Shown here in pieces: positions 1 through 7,481 of a stretch of DNA of 64,000 nt. Source of the DNA: a virus; the IMG/VR virus record IMGVR_UViG_3300050821_001198, positions 1 through 64,000 of that record; one strand, 5' to 3'. Under the pieces are notes generated by a model. It searched no databases. It had not been told where the DNA came from and saw nothing but the letters and a program-made list of their open reading frames with translations. A program made the position numbers and the translations under genes. How positions within the stretch are numbered: position 1 is the stretch's first letter; every line of letters starts with the position of its first letter.

Positions 1-135
1 GACGCACACGAGATAGCCTTCATCGTCCTCGTACGGGCCGTCCCATTCATGATCACAGTGCAGGGCCTTGTGACGCTGACCCTCCATGTCACAGACCGGA
101 CCACATCTCTCGCTATGGAACGGGAGAATGATCAC
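1..135 (-). CDS. Partial small zinc-ribbon-like protein (cut by window edge)
   Basis: The reading frame opens with GTG at 135 and runs off the left edge. The visible 45 residues contain a C-x3-C pair followed by H, C-x-H and a final C, the spacing of a small metal-binding ribbon. The start overlaps the stop of the upstream gene by four bases (GTGA), the coupling used throughout this block. No family was recognised. Confidence 0.6.
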   Translation of the reverse strand, partial: MIILPFHSERCGPVCDMEGQRHKALHCDHEWDGPYEDDEGYLVCV

Positions 136-326
136 CGTCTCCGCCTTACCGGGTCACGCCATACAGAACACGCACAGATGAGACATACTGTCTCGCGAGT
201 CCAGTCGTGATCGGGGTAGCCGCCCTTTAGGAAGTTCACGATGATCAGTGAACTCCGACCCTCACGGGTGACGGGTGGCACTGTCTGATTACAGCAGTCA
301 GTGCGGATAAGCACGGGATGATTCAC
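132..326 (-). CDS. Hypothetical 64-residue protein with paired cysteines
   Basis: A 64-residue protein with two Cys groups (CC near residue 11, C-x2-C-x-C near residue 49), possibly metal-binding. It overlaps both neighbours by four bases (ATGA and GTGA), which argues for a real, translationally coupled gene. No family was recognised. Confidence 0.6.
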   Translation of the reverse strand: MNHPVLIRTDCCNQTVPPVTREGRSSLIIVNFLKGGYPDHDWTRETVCLICACSVWRDPVRRRR

Positions 327-514
327 GGCTTGGAGTACGGTACAACAACGAAAGGTACGTCGGGAAAGTCAGCGGGGCTTAGTTCGTTGCCGTACACCGT
401 CGCGGCTTGTTGGCTGTTGAATGGTCCCCTGACATAGAATGGCCGACTTGGGCTACCTCCGACCACAACCACGGCCCACTGCTTACGCTTGAGAATGTTC
501 ATGAGCGAGATCAT
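323..514 (-). CDS. Hypothetical 63-residue protein
   Basis: A small soluble protein that overlaps the cupin-like gene upstream and the next gene downstream by four bases each. It has an alternating hydrophobic segment near residues 13-20 and no recognisable domain. The case for it rests on coupling and coding density. Confidence 0.6.
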   Translation of the reverse strand: MISLMNILKRKQWAVVVVGGSPSRPFYVRGPFNSQQAATVYGNELSPADFPDVPFVVVPYSKP

Positions 515-1095
515 CTAAGTGCCTCATCGATCAGTGACCACAGCGTGCCGACATCGCCGGACCAGCGGTCATATGTGTTATCGGGTGGAGTACCAAGGGG
601 GCATAGCACACGCGGCTCGTGGTCGCGATAAATCGATACCTTCTCCATGAGCGTAGCGGTGAGCCCTCGCCAAGCAGTGTCGTGGAACGTGAGACCTGGC
701 TGAGTGTAGCTCTCGCCCTCCAAGACATACGTGATCTTCACTTCGTCGCCTCGATCTACACAGACACCCGTGGGCACGAGTTGATTGTCACGGTTGCGCC
801 CCGTGTCAGTCTTGGCCTGCCAGATTTCGTGCGTGGGTGGCCGGTCGATGCGCGGCTTGTACCGCTTCTGGATGAGCGTACCCTTGAGCACAGTGGATCG
901 CATGTCGAACTTGTGATCATGGATCGTGTTGACCGTGCTCTGACGCGGGAAGGTGTCACGATAGGCGGGCCAGACGTGCAGGCGCACACCGTCCGAGAGG
1001 TCAAGCTGTAGGAAGCCGTTAGGATGTACGCGAGGCTTCTCGTGGTCCGCGTCATAGAGACCGCGTACGGTGTCACGTACGAGATCAATAAGCAT
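511..1095 (-). CDS. Cupin-like protein
   Basis: A 194-residue protein with two short motifs of the cupin fold: H-D-H-K-F-D at residues 59-64 followed by a G-T turn, and a later F-H-D near 137-139. The H59/H61 pair with H138 could bind a metal. Cupins of this size include dioxygenases and sugar-modifying enzymes, but the substrate cannot be read from sequence. It is the largest gene in a run of tiny genes and is coupled to the next gene by ATGA. Confidence 0.6.
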   Translation of the reverse strand: MLIDLVRDTVRGLYDADHEKPRVHPNGFLQLDLSDGVRLHVWPAYRDTFPRQSTVNTIHDHKFDMRSTVLKGTLIQKRYKPRIDRPPTHEIWQAKTDTGRNRDNQLVPTGVCVDRGDEVKITYVLEGESYTQPGLTFHDTAWRGLTATLMEKVSIYRDHEPRVLCPLGTPPDNTYDRWSGDVGTLWSLIDEALR

Positions 1096-1261
1096 TGGTC
1101 ATCTCTTCGTCCTTGACGCGGATGAGATCAGGTCCCCACGAATTGTCATCGTGGGCACCGCAGGCATTGACGCCTCGGGCATCGCATCGCTGGCATCGCA
1201 CGATCGTATCACAGTCGCACTCGTGGTCAGTCGATTGGGGGATAGGCGGGTATATCCTCAC
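1085..1261 (-). CDS. Small Cys-rich zinc-finger-like protein (GTG start)
   Basis: A 58-residue frame starting at GTG 1261 and ending inside the start of the cupin-like gene. Its core has C-x-C, then C-x2-C, then C and H, a compact zinc-binding pattern. A purine-rich GAGGAAAG lies upstream of the GTG. It fills an otherwise empty gap and shares an 11-base overlap with the next gene. No family was recognised. Confidence 0.55.
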   Translation of the reverse strand: MRIYPPIPQSTDHECDCDTIVRCQRCDARGVNACGAHDDNSWGPDLIRVKDEEMTNAY

Positions 1262-1433
1262 CTGTCAGTTCTTTCCTCAGCGCCAGTAGGCGAATGTGCA
1301 TACGCCAGACGTCGCTCTCTAACTGATCAATGTGATCGACTACCTGACCTAGGTCGTCCTCAATGCCTAGAAGCTCCGCGAGTACAACTAGCTTGAGTGA
1401 CTCAAGCTCGGTTAGCAATTCATCAGGATCCAT
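1227..1433 (-). CDS. Hypothetical coiled-coil protein, 68 residues
   Basis: Leu- and Glu/Asp-rich through most of its length with heptad-like spacing, so a short coiled coil is likely. It overlaps genes on both sides. Function unknown. Confidence 0.65.
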   Translation of the reverse strand: MDPDELLTELESLKLVVLAELLGIEDDLGQVVDHIDQLESDVWRMHIRLLALRKELTGEDIPAYPPID

Positions 1434-1663
1434 GTACCCTCCCTCTGATCATCATGCCACGAGACATTCCAGCCCGCTCGTCTCCAATCCTCTAGGACGC
1501 GGTTACGAATATCGTATGGGATGCCGTACGGTGGCGTGACACTGATCGGAAGACTGCGAGCCGACTCTGCGGCTGCCGTGAGCGCCTCATCGAGCAGTGC
1601 GTAGTGACGATTCTGGATCGTGTAGATTCGGTCCTTGACCGTCTGGGGCTCGACGGGCGGCAT
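1412..1663 (-). CDS. Hypothetical 83-residue protein
   Basis: The second Met (1663) is preferred to the Met at 1684. It forms TAATG with the upstream stop and has GGGAGG about 11 bases upstream. The protein is soluble, has a helical centre, and ends in a Trp-rich segment with no known domain. Confidence 0.65.
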   Translation of the reverse strand: MPPVEPQTVKDRIYTIQNRHYALLDEALTAAAESARSLPISVTPPYGIPYDIRNRVLEDWRRAGWNVSWHDDQREGTWILMNC

Positions 1664-1974
1664 TAGCGCGGTGGCCTCCCGCACCCGACACAGCGAAGCT
1701 CTTTGTCAGCGCTCATCTCATAGATGTGGCCACGGGGCGCTGTCCAGGCGCACAGGCGCTCTCGGGCCTTCCGGGCACGCTTCTCTGCCTTCGCCGTCTC
1801 TCGGGCCGCAGCTTGGCGCTGGAAGGCTGCTAGCTTGGCCTCGTGGATGCTCTGGGTCTCGGCCGCCTGCCTAGCGACCGCACGAGCCTGACCAGCTTGA
1901 TAGCCCTTGCAACGGTCGCACGAGCCGCAGCCACGAGCACTCGGCATCTGACAGCTACTAGCCAAAGGTATCAC
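1663..1974 (-). CDS. Zinc-binding protein with central basic helix
   Basis: A 103-residue protein with C-x2-C-x2-C near residues 16-22 and a C-terminal C-x2-C, separated by a long Ala/Arg/Gln-rich helix. The two Cys pairs may form one zinc site across the helix. No function is assigned. Confidence 0.65.
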   Translation of the reverse strand: MIPLASSCQMPSARGCGSCDRCKGYQAGQARAVARQAAETQSIHEAKLAAFQRQAAARETAKAEKRARKARERLCAWTAPRGHIYEMSADKELRCVGCGRPPR

Positions 1975-2218
1975 CCGCTACCGCTAGCACATGGTTGACA
2001 TCAAAGTACCTGATCTCAACCTTATCGAGACAGACCTGTGAATGGACTACGACTTGGTACCGACCCGGCTTGTTGATGTAGCCCTGTGCGATCCCGAAAC
2101 GAAGTACATCGTCGGGCTCGGGATCTTGCTTATCGTGCCACTGTGTGTCGTAACGGAAAAGCCGCCGCAGCCAGAGACCGGATGTCTCGTAGGGAGCATC
2201 AAAGACCTCGAAGATCAT
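1958..2218 (-). CDS. Hypothetical 86-residue protein
   Basis: A mixed alpha/beta small protein with aromatic residues near the N terminus. It overlaps the next gene by 17 bases and is coupled to the previous one by four. No family was recognised. Confidence 0.65.
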   Translation of the reverse strand: MIFEVFDAPYETSGLWLRRLFRYDTQWHDKQDPEPDDVLRFGIAQGYINKPGRYQVVVHSQVCLDKVEIRYFDVNHVLAVAGDTFG

Positions 2219-2460
2219 CGGGTGAGATCAATTCGGTCGAAGCCCAGCAGTAGGTCGTCGTCAATGTCAGGCGGTGCCTCGGTCTCCGCCAGCAGCGTCA
2301 TGTCGCCGGTCACGTATGCACGGACGATGATGTCGCGATTATGCTCGTACCACGCCTCCATCCACTCTTTCGGGACGGAGAAGCGAAGCTCGGGAAGCGG
2401 ATTGGACACAACACTGACATCGAACAGTTGAAGGTCGTGGATCTCACGATCAGTCTGCAT
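2215..2460 (-). CDS. Hypothetical 81-residue acidic protein
   Basis: Start chosen at 2460 rather than 2538. The longer version would run through the 3' end of the upstream gene in a Thr/Arg-rich stretch that looks non-coding. The product is acidic at its C terminus and has no recognised domain. Confidence 0.6.
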   Translation of the reverse strand: MQTDREIHDLQLFDVSVVSNPLPELRFSVPKEWMEAWYEHNRDIIVRAYVTGDMTLLAETEAPPDIDDDLLLGFDRIDLTR

Positions 2461-2692
2461 TGCACTCCGCGTGGTGACATTCCTCGTCACCCTTGTAGTC
2501 ACAGTCCTCGGCGGGGTGACGCTCGTGGCGCAGTGCATACTTGAGGTTGGTTGCCTGCATCTCGTTGACGATACCGATTACTTCGAGATACGTCAAGTCC
2601 TCGTGCTTGGCCCACCAATCCTCGAACGCGCATTGGAGATCAAGCTTGGCCTTCGTCACAATGTTGGTCCGCTCGTGCAGTCGTAGGCTCAT
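2450..2692 (-). CDS. Hypothetical protein with C-terminal Cys/His cluster
   Basis: An 80-residue helical protein that ends in a cluster of Cys and His (C-x12-C-H-H-x3-C pattern), a likely metal site. It is coupled by ATGA to the upstream gene. Confidence 0.65.
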   Translation of the reverse strand: MSLRLHERTNIVTKAKLDLQCAFEDWWAKHEDLTYLEVIGIVNEMQATNLKYALRHERHPAEDCDYKGDEECHHAECNAD

Positions 2693-2919
2693 ATCCTCGA
2701 TCCGTCCGTCTCGCCTTTGTAGTAGACCGTGCCATCCCTCGTGACTAGGAAGTCTTCCATGACGGTCTGGAGGGCCTCAGCCAGCCGCTCGCGATGTGTC
2801 TTCACCGGCCGCAGGCAGTGAGCCTCGGCTTGCTCAAGAAAGCAAGCGCACTCCAGACACCGCACTTGGATCTCGCCCGATATATGACAGAGCTTGATCC
2901 AGACGTGATCAGAGTACAT
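2689..2919 (-). CDS. Small zinc-binding protein, 76 residues
   Basis: Start set at Met 2919, which avoids a Trp/Ser-rich extension antisense-like to the neighbouring frame. Four Cys and a His (C-L-E-C-A-C, then H-C) lie in the first half, with a basic helix and a short beta segment at the C terminus. Family unknown. Confidence 0.6.
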   Translation of the reverse strand: MYSDHVWIKLCHISGEIQVRCLECACFLEQAEAHCLRPVKTHRERLAEALQTVMEDFLVTRDGTVYYKGETDGSRI

Positions 2920-3313
2920 GCGCCAGCCCGTACGCCACCAGGAAGGCGACGATGACCAGCAGCAGCAGAAGCTCCCAACGACGGCGAGGCTGGCACGGGG
3001 GAGCCGGTGGACGCGGATACCAGTCGTCAACCGTGACGAAGTTGGCCGCTCCCCAGCGGTCGCAGACGGGGCACTTCAGGTTCTTGGGTGTCTCGGGGCA
3101 CAGTTCGTTCATGTGAGCCTTTAGTAGTAGTTCTCGTCGCCGGTACGTGCCCGTCGAGCGTCCGGGCGATGCGCTCGATGTCGCGTTGGGACACTTCACC
3201 CCGTGTTCGCGACAGATAACACCGTCGCACCAGTCGCTATCTCGGGCGCAGCGTGGCCTTTCGCTTTGCTCGGGGTGCGTCTGCTCGGGTTGCGCCTGAA
3301 TCTCGTCGCTCAT
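2909..3313 (-). CDS. Zinc-ribbon protein with C-terminal membrane anchor (possibly two genes)
   Basis: Read as one frame from ATG 3313: an acidic/Gln-rich N terminus, a first Cys cluster (residues ~22-40), a Ser/Arg-rich linker, a C-x12-C-P-x-C ribbon and a C-terminal transmembrane helix. The last 67 residues, from ATG 3112, form a convincing small protein on their own. The linker codons look better in another frame, which ends in TAA just before that ATG. Two genes, or a frameshift near 3200, are therefore possible. Confidence 0.5.
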   Translation of the reverse strand: MSDEIQAQPEQTHPEQSERPRCARDSDWCDGVICREHGVKCPNATSSASPGRSTGTYRRRELLLKAHMNELCPETPKNLKCPVCDRWGAANFVTVDDWYPRPPAPPCQPRRRWELLLLLVIVAFLVAYGLAHVL

Positions 3314-3654
3314 CGGTCCTCCTCGGGAACGATCGTTCGGAGGCGTTCGATCACTCCCAGCGTTGTGCCCTTGTCGCCTGCTGCGAATGCGTTGACGAGT
3401 TCCTGCACGGTCGCCCGGAGAAGGTCGTCGCCGTCGTCGGGCTCGATTACGAACATAAACGAGTAGCCGGGGATGAACAGCTTTGTATCGACGGTCAGCC
3501 GGGCTAGCTCTTGCTCGGTCCACGGCGTGTCCTTCGCGACCGTGGCTCGCAGCGTCGCGCGGTATTTCAGGCTGTCGGGTCCGTGGCCCACCGGCTGCGT
3601 GACGCTCGGGTCCAGCAGCACCTCAGTGTGCTCGCGTGGTGTGCTGTCGCTCAT
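3310..3654 (-). CDS. Hypothetical 114-residue protein
   Basis: A soluble alpha/beta protein coupled by ATGA on both sides. The central segment alternates hydrophobic and charged residues, and the C terminus is helical. No family was recognised. Confidence 0.65.
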   Translation of the reverse strand: MSDSTPREHTEVLLDPSVTQPVGHGPDSLKYRATLRATVAKDTPWTEQELARLTVDTKLFIPGYSFMFVIEPDDGDDLLRATVQELVNAFAAGDKGTTLGVIERLRTIVPEEDR

Positions 3655-3707
3655 AGCTGATCCTCCAGATTGCCGGTGGCGTCGAAGATGCTGTAGTCCA
3701 TCGCCAT
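3651..3707 (-). CDS. Micro-ORF, 18 residues, first gene of operon
   Basis: Reads MAMDYSIFDATGNLEDQL, with its stop overlapping the next ATG (ATGA). It sits directly behind a consensus promoter. The second ATG (3701) is seven bases past the -10 box, so the message may be leaderless there. It may act as a leader peptide or coupling device for the operon below. Confidence 0.45.
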   Translation of the reverse strand: MAMDYSIFDATGNLEDQL

Positions 3708-3708
3708 G

Positions 3709-3737
3709 ATGCTAGCGCCTCCCTGAATGAGTGTCAA
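3709..3737 (-). promoter_or_regulatory. Early promoter, TTGACA-17-TAGCAT
   Basis: The minus strand reads TTGACA (3737-3732), a 17-base spacer and TAGCAT (3714-3709). It drives the micro-ORF at 3651 and probably the whole run down to position 1, since no other promoter of this type lies between. Confidence 0.65.
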
Positions 3738-3739
3738 GC

Positions 3740-4018
3740 TCACGAGTTACCGCACCGCGTGCAGTTGGGTCCGTAGCCGAACGTACAGAGCCCGTTGGCG
3801 CACTTTGGCTTGGCGATCACTCGAACGCTCTCGGTCTCGTCCACGGCGAATACGGTCGGCGTCGGCTGCACGGGCACCACCTTGAACTCGAAGATCGATC
3901 CATAGTGTTCCGTGCGGTCACGGGATGCTTCACTTACCACGCACTCGATTCCGGCGTAAGCGCCGCGATGCGGAATTACGACATCGCCCACCTTGATACT
4001 CGCAGGGGCGGCCATCAT
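3740..4018 (-). CDS. Small beta protein with C-terminal zinc ribbon
   Basis: A 92-residue protein starting at ATG 4018, which overlaps the upstream stop (ATGA). The first part resembles a small SH3-like beta barrel (VGDVVIPHRG...). The end carries C-x4-C and C-x2-C, a typical ribbon. A longer frame upstream is Arg/Ser-rich and rejected. Confidence 0.65.
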   Translation of the reverse strand: MMAAPASIKVGDVVIPHRGAYAGIECVVSEASRDRTEHYGSIFEFKVVPVQPTPTVFAVDETESVRVIAKPKCANGLCTFGYGPNCTRCGNS

Positions 4019-4209
4019 GGCTCCAATGTTGAATCGGCGCGGGTGAAGGCGTGAAGCGGGTAGATGATGCTGTTTCCAACCTCGTCGCCTTCCGGCGGGT
4101 CGCGCGAGATGAGCAGCACACCCTCTTGAACTCGAAGATCGGTACAGCGGTCGTAGGTGGCGAGCTTGAGGCTTCCGCTGAAGACTCGAACGGTGCTGTA
4201 CGTGGGCAT
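4015..4209 (-). CDS. Hypothetical 64-residue protein
   Basis: A small beta-rich protein that overlaps the next gene by four bases and abuts the zinc protein upstream. No domain was recognised. Confidence 0.6.
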   Translation of the reverse strand: MPTYSTVRVFSGSLKLATYDRCTDLRVQEGVLLISRDPPEGDEVGNSIIYPLHAFTRADSTLEP

Positions 4210-4968
4210 TCAATCCTCCAGCTTGGGTAGGGACAGTAGACGGTCGATCCACCGATGAGCCTGGCTCTTCGAGAGACCGGCGTCGATCATGGCGGTGGCC
4301 TCTCGGCGCTCGTCAACGCTCAGGACGCGCTCGTCCATCAGGCGGTTGATGAAGGTGTGCTGGTCCTCGCTCATCGCGGGCGCTGCGGTGGCACGCAGGG
4401 CAGCGATACGGGCCTTGAGAGCGTTTATCTTGTCAGACGCCTCGCTGCGTGTAGAGACCACCGGAGGCATCTCGCCAAGCTCGGCAGCCAGCCTCCCGAT
4501 GAAGTCAACCTGCGGGCCAGTAGGACCGTCCTCGGTCCGCGTGACGTGGCCCTTGTGCCGGTCGGCGTCCGCGTCGGGATCGTAGTGCTCGGTGATGCGC
4601 GTGTCAGAAGCCCGCTTTGCCTCGGCCGTCATCTCAGGCCGGGGAACCTCGTGGACCGTGAGAATGTGGCCGCGTCCGTGATTGGCTCCGCCGCACGAGC
4701 AAGTACAATCGTGACCCTTGGCGTTGAGACAGCGAGCATCGCACTTGTGGTCCGGGGAGTAGGTCCCCTTGACCGCCCGGAGCATGAAGAACTTGTGGCC
4801 GTTCGTGCAGCGGGCGAAGACGCCGTTGTTGCCGACGCGCTTAGCGCCAGCACCGGCCGTGACAGCGCTGAAGTCCTCGACAAGCTCGATCTGCTCGTTC
4901 GTGGCGAACAGAGCGTAGTCGCAGGACTTGCAGCGTCCCAGGTAGGGCTTGTCACCGAGAGCGGTCAT
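4210..4968 (-). CDS. Protein with two N-terminal zinc sites and a helical C-terminal domain
   Basis: A 252-residue protein. Residues 13-58 carry C-x2-C...C-x3-H. Residues 76-97 carry a denser set (C76, C80, C88, C90, C92, H97) ending in a G-G-x-N-H-G turn. The second half (from ~150) is helical with a repeated region similar to small bacterial domains of unknown function. A DNA- or RNA-binding role is plausible but unproven. It lies in an early operon. Confidence 0.65.
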   Translation of the reverse strand: MTALGDKPYLGRCKSCDYALFATNEQIELVEDFSAVTAGAGAKRVGNNGVFARCTNGHKFFMLRAVKGTYSPDHKCDARCLNAKGHDCTCSCGGANHGRGHILTVHEVPRPEMTAEAKRASDTRITEHYDPDADADRHKGHVTRTEDGPTGPQVDFIGRLAAELGEMPPVVSTRSEASDKINALKARIAALRATAAPAMSEDQHTFINRLMDERVLSVDERREATAMIDAGLSKSQAHRWIDRLLSLPKLED

Positions 4969-5243
4969 TAGAGCGGCCTCACGATGGCGCGAAGCGCCGT
5001 GTCGATGTGGGTGTCGTTGTAGCCCTGATCGTAGAGATACTGGATCAGAGGTTGCGGGATGATGGGATCGTGCTCGGGACGATATGCGCCGTGGAGTAGA
5101 TCCCAGCGGTAGCGCTTGTCAAGGTTCTTGACGAGATCGGCTCGCGGGAAGTCGCCCGCCCGATACACACGACGTAGGGCGTCCGTCTCGATTCCCTCGA
5201 TGGCCGTCTTCACGATCTCGAAGTCTCTCGCTGACATCTTCAT
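4968..5243 (-). CDS. Hypothetical 91-residue protein
   Basis: A helical soluble protein starting directly before the zinc protein gene in transcription order. Part of the operon started at 5650. Function unknown. Confidence 0.65.
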   Translation of the reverse strand: MKMSARDFEIVKTAIEGIETDALRRVYRAGDFPRADLVKNLDKRYRWDLLHGAYRPEHDPIIPQPLIQYLYDQGYNDTHIDTALRAIVRPL

Positions 5244-5245
5244 GA

Positions 5246-5614
5246 TCAGAAGCCCTCCGGGCCGTAGATGGCCTCGTCGAGAAGGGCCAGAGCCTCGGCG
5301 AGGCGCTCAGCGGCGATCATCGGGGCGATGACCTCGGCGTAGTGCTCAGCCTCGTAGTCGGCCCGATCCTCGTCAACCTCGTACTCGACCTCGGGGGTGG
5401 GCTCGGTGACCTGAGCCAGCACGTCGCGGCGAAGGCCCTCGACCGTATCGGCCATGTCAAGCAGTGAGAAAGCGAGCCCGTGATTCTGAACCTCGTCGGC
5501 CCGATCTCGAAGATGGGCAACGCGGGCCTCAAGCGAGGTCAGGAGAAGATCGATGCGGGACTCGGTAAGCGTGATGCTCGCCATGCTGGCCTCCGTGATT
5601 GTGTTCGCGTCCAT
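5246..5614 (-). CDS. Hypothetical acidic helical protein, probably leaderless
   Basis: ATG 5614 lies seven bases past the TATAAT of the promoter at 5622-5650, so transcription and translation should start at about the same base. A frame beginning at 5650 would cover the promoter and is rejected. The 122-residue product is helical and strongly acidic in its second half. Confidence 0.65.
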   Translation of the reverse strand: MDANTITEASMASITLTESRIDLLLTSLEARVAHLRDRADEVQNHGLAFSLLDMADTVEGLRRDVLAQVTEPTPEVEYEVDEDRADYEAEHYAEVIAPMIAAERLAEALALLDEAIYGPEGF

Positions 5615-5621
5615 GGCTCGT

Positions 5622-5650
5622 ATTATAGCGTAGTCGGGTCGGTCGGTCAA
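5622..5650 (-). promoter_or_regulatory. Early promoter, TTGACC-17-TATAAT, leaderless output
   Basis: TTGACC (5650-5645), a 17-base spacer, then TATAAT (5627-5622). It overlaps the last codon of the phosphoglycosyl transferase gene and serves the operon that starts at 5614. Confidence 0.75.
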
Positions 5651-6231
5651 CCGCGTAGCCGCAAGACCTCAGGAAGCGTCAGCAACAGGACGCGGAGGTC
5701 GAACCGCAGAGACCAGTTCTCGATGTAGTGATTGTCGAACTCGACGCGGGTAGCGATAGGCGTCTGGCCGCGCAACCCGTTCACTTGAGCCCAGCCGGTG
5801 AGCCCCGGCTTGACGCGATGTCGGTCGGTGTAGCGGTGGATCTCGCGAGCGAACAGCGCTACGAACTCGGGCCGCTCGGGGCGCGGACCGACCAGGCTCA
5901 TGTCGCCACGCAAGACGTTGATCAGTTGGGGTAGCTCGTCAAGCGACGTAGCTCGCAGGTAACGGCCGATAGCGGTCCGCCTGTCCGCTCCCTCGACGCC
6001 GCCCGGTGCCATGCCCGTGGCAGGGACGAACTCGGACGTGTCCGAGACGCGCATCGTCCGGAACTTGAGCACGTCGAACTCGTGCCCGCCGAGACCGACC
6101 CGGCGCTGACGGAAGAGGATCGGACCACTTGAGGTCAGCTTGACCAGCAACGCGATCACAAGCAGCAGGAGACCGACCGCCAGTAGCAGCAGCGCGGCCA
6201 CCACGCGGTCGGCTGTGTGCTTGAGCGTCAC
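5647..6231 (-). CDS. Phosphoglycosyl transferase (bacterial sugar transferase family)
   Basis: A 194-residue protein with the compact layout of PglC/WcaJ-type monotopic phosphoglycosyl transferases, which move a sugar-1-phosphate onto undecaprenyl phosphate at the inner membrane. Visible features are one N-terminal hydrophobic segment (residues ~9-31), a K-F-R-T-M motif at 56-60, the catalytic Asp98-Glu99 dyad (LDELPQ), a GPRP loop and the KPGLTGW signature at 141-147. Only the catalytic core is present. It overlaps the helicase N-half gene by four bases, so the two are coupled. This is unusual cargo for a phage and probably came from a host polysaccharide locus. The sugar is unknown. Confidence 0.88.
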   Translation of the reverse strand: MTLKHTADRVVAALLLLAVGLLLLVIALLVKLTSSGPILFRQRRVGLGGHEFDVLKFRTMRVSDTSEFVPATGMAPGGVEGADRRTAIGRYLRATSLDELPQLINVLRGDMSLVGPRPERPEFVALFAREIHRYTDRHRVKPGLTGWAQVNGLRGQTPIATRVEFDNHYIENWSLRFDLRVLLLTLPEVLRLRG

Positions 6232-7178
6232 GCGGCCTCCAGTCCGACAACCTCGCTCGGCACCTTGTCGTAGCCCTCGACCCGGAGCGTGCCGGGGAGA
6301 AGGTCCAGGAACTTGTTGGCCGCTGAGGCGATGGCCGGACCGAACCGGAAGCTCTTGGTCAGCGGCAGGACGTGCTTGGCCTGGAAGCTGTCCAGCGCGT
6401 TGACCGCGCCCGTGAAGCCGTAGATTGCCTGGTTCTCGTCGCCCACCGCGATGACCTGTGCGTGCGTCTGGAGCTTGATGATGGCTGCGATCACGGGGTT
6501 GGCGTCCTGGGCCTCATCGAAGAGGATGACGCTCGCGTTGATCTTGGGGTTGCTCAAGTGGAAGAGCTTGAGGTAGATGTCGTGCGTCATGATCAGGCCC
6601 TTGTCCGTCATGCTGCTAGCCAGCGTCCAGTAGGTCTGGGCGAAGGGCAGGATGTCGGCCGCGAGCTTGGCGTGGCTGTTCTTGTCGAAGCCGTCCTGCT
6701 GCGGGACGTGGCGAGCGATGATCTCCTGGTCGGCGGAGCGGCAGAACTTGGCGACCGTGTTCTGAGCGATCCACGCGAGGGTGGAGGTCTTGAGAGTGCG
6801 CTGCGTCTGATTGCCCTCGTCATCGACTGTGATGTAGGTCTTGGTGGAGCGGATGCCCAACACCTTGGCGGCCTCCCAGGAGGGAGTCGGGTAGTTCTTG
6901 ACGCGGCCGAATGCGTTGTTGGGCTTGACGATGGCCTGATACGCGAAGCTGTGCGCCGTGCGGGCATCGGTGTTGTTGGGGAAGCGGCCCTTGGCCTCTT
7001 CCGCGATGTCCGTGTTGTAGGCGACGTAGGCCACGCTCGACTTCAGCATCGCCTCAGCGATCAGCGCCAGCGTGGAGGTCTTGCCGGTGCCCGCCAGAGC
7101 CTTGACCGTGACGTTCTCGCCCGTGAGGGCGGCGGCGATGATGTTCTCCTGCTCGGCGGTGGGTGCGAAGTTCGGCAA
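6228..7178 (-). CDS. UvrD/FBH1-like helicase, N-terminal half
   Basis: A 316-residue protein with the first half of an SF1 helicase: Walker A (AGTGKTS, ~31-37), motif II with D-E-A-Q-D, motif III (GDENQAIYGF) and motif IV start (S-F-R-F-G). It stops just where the family continues into its second RecA-like domain. The matching C-terminal half is a separate gene at 7482-8039, transcribed before this one. Start is TTG 7178 behind a GGAG site. Both halves would have to assemble to give ATP-driven DNA unwinding. Confidence 0.85.
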   Translation of the reverse strand: MPNFAPTAEQENIIAAALTGENVTVKALAGTGKTSTLALIAEAMLKSSVAYVAYNTDIAEEAKGRFPNNTDARTAHSFAYQAIVKPNNAFGRVKNYPTPSWEAAKVLGIRSTKTYITVDDEGNQTQRTLKTSTLAWIAQNTVAKFCRSADQEIIARHVPQQDGFDKNSHAKLAADILPFAQTYWTLASSMTDKGLIMTHDIYLKLFHLSNPKINASVILFDEAQDANPVIAAIIKLQTHAQVIAVGDENQAIYGFTGAVNALDSFQAKHVLPLTKSFRFGPAIASAANKFLDLLPGTLRVEGYDKVPSEVVGLEAA

Positions 7179-7210
7179 GGTGTCTCCGTTCTCAGTTGGT
7201 CGCTGCGCTT

Positions 7211-7240
7211 ATTATAGCGCAGTCTGACGGCGCTTGTCAA
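7211..7240 (-). promoter_or_regulatory. Promoter, TTGACA-18-TATAAT
   Basis: TTGACA (7240-7235) and a perfect TATAAT (7216-7211), 18 bases apart. It gives the helicase N-half and the sugar transferase their own transcription, with a leader of about 30 bases and a GGAG ribosome site. Confidence 0.75.
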
Positions 7241-7246
7241 GCACCG

Positions 7247-7480
7247 CTAGGACCCGAACTCACAGCTATGAGGGCCTTGATAAAGCTCTTTGAGCTTGTC
7301 GGCGGGGCAATGGAATTGCAGGCAGCCGTCGTATTCGCCGTGGTAGATCGTCTCGGTGTCGTCTGAGCCATGCTCTCCCAGCGCGATCCCGTTGGCCTTG
7401 GCGTACTCGATGAACTCGGCTTCTCGCTCACCCTCGTAGTACAGGTTGCGGCCGTCCGGGTAAAGAGCTTCGAGATCCAT
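7247..7480 (-). CDS. Hypothetical 77-residue protein between helicase halves
   Basis: Acidic alpha/beta protein. Start at ATG 7480 has GAGGG five bases upstream. A GTG at 7492 is the alternative. It separates the two helicase halves. No similarity to intein or intron proteins is visible. Confidence 0.65.
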   Translation of the reverse strand: MDLEALYPDGRNLYYEGEREAEFIEYAKANGIALGEHGSDDTETIYHGEYDGCLQFHCPADKLKELYQGPHSCEFGS

Positions 7481-7481
7481 G

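Noticed and set aside
4255-4971. Long plus-strand open frame (238 codons)
   Set aside because: Lies opposite the zinc protein gene 4210-4968. Leu/Val/Arg-rich antisense shadow without ribosome site or neighbours in that direction.
6372-7217. Long plus-strand open frame (281 codons)
   Set aside because: Antisense to the helicase N-half, which has clear motifs. The plus frame has only low-complexity composition.
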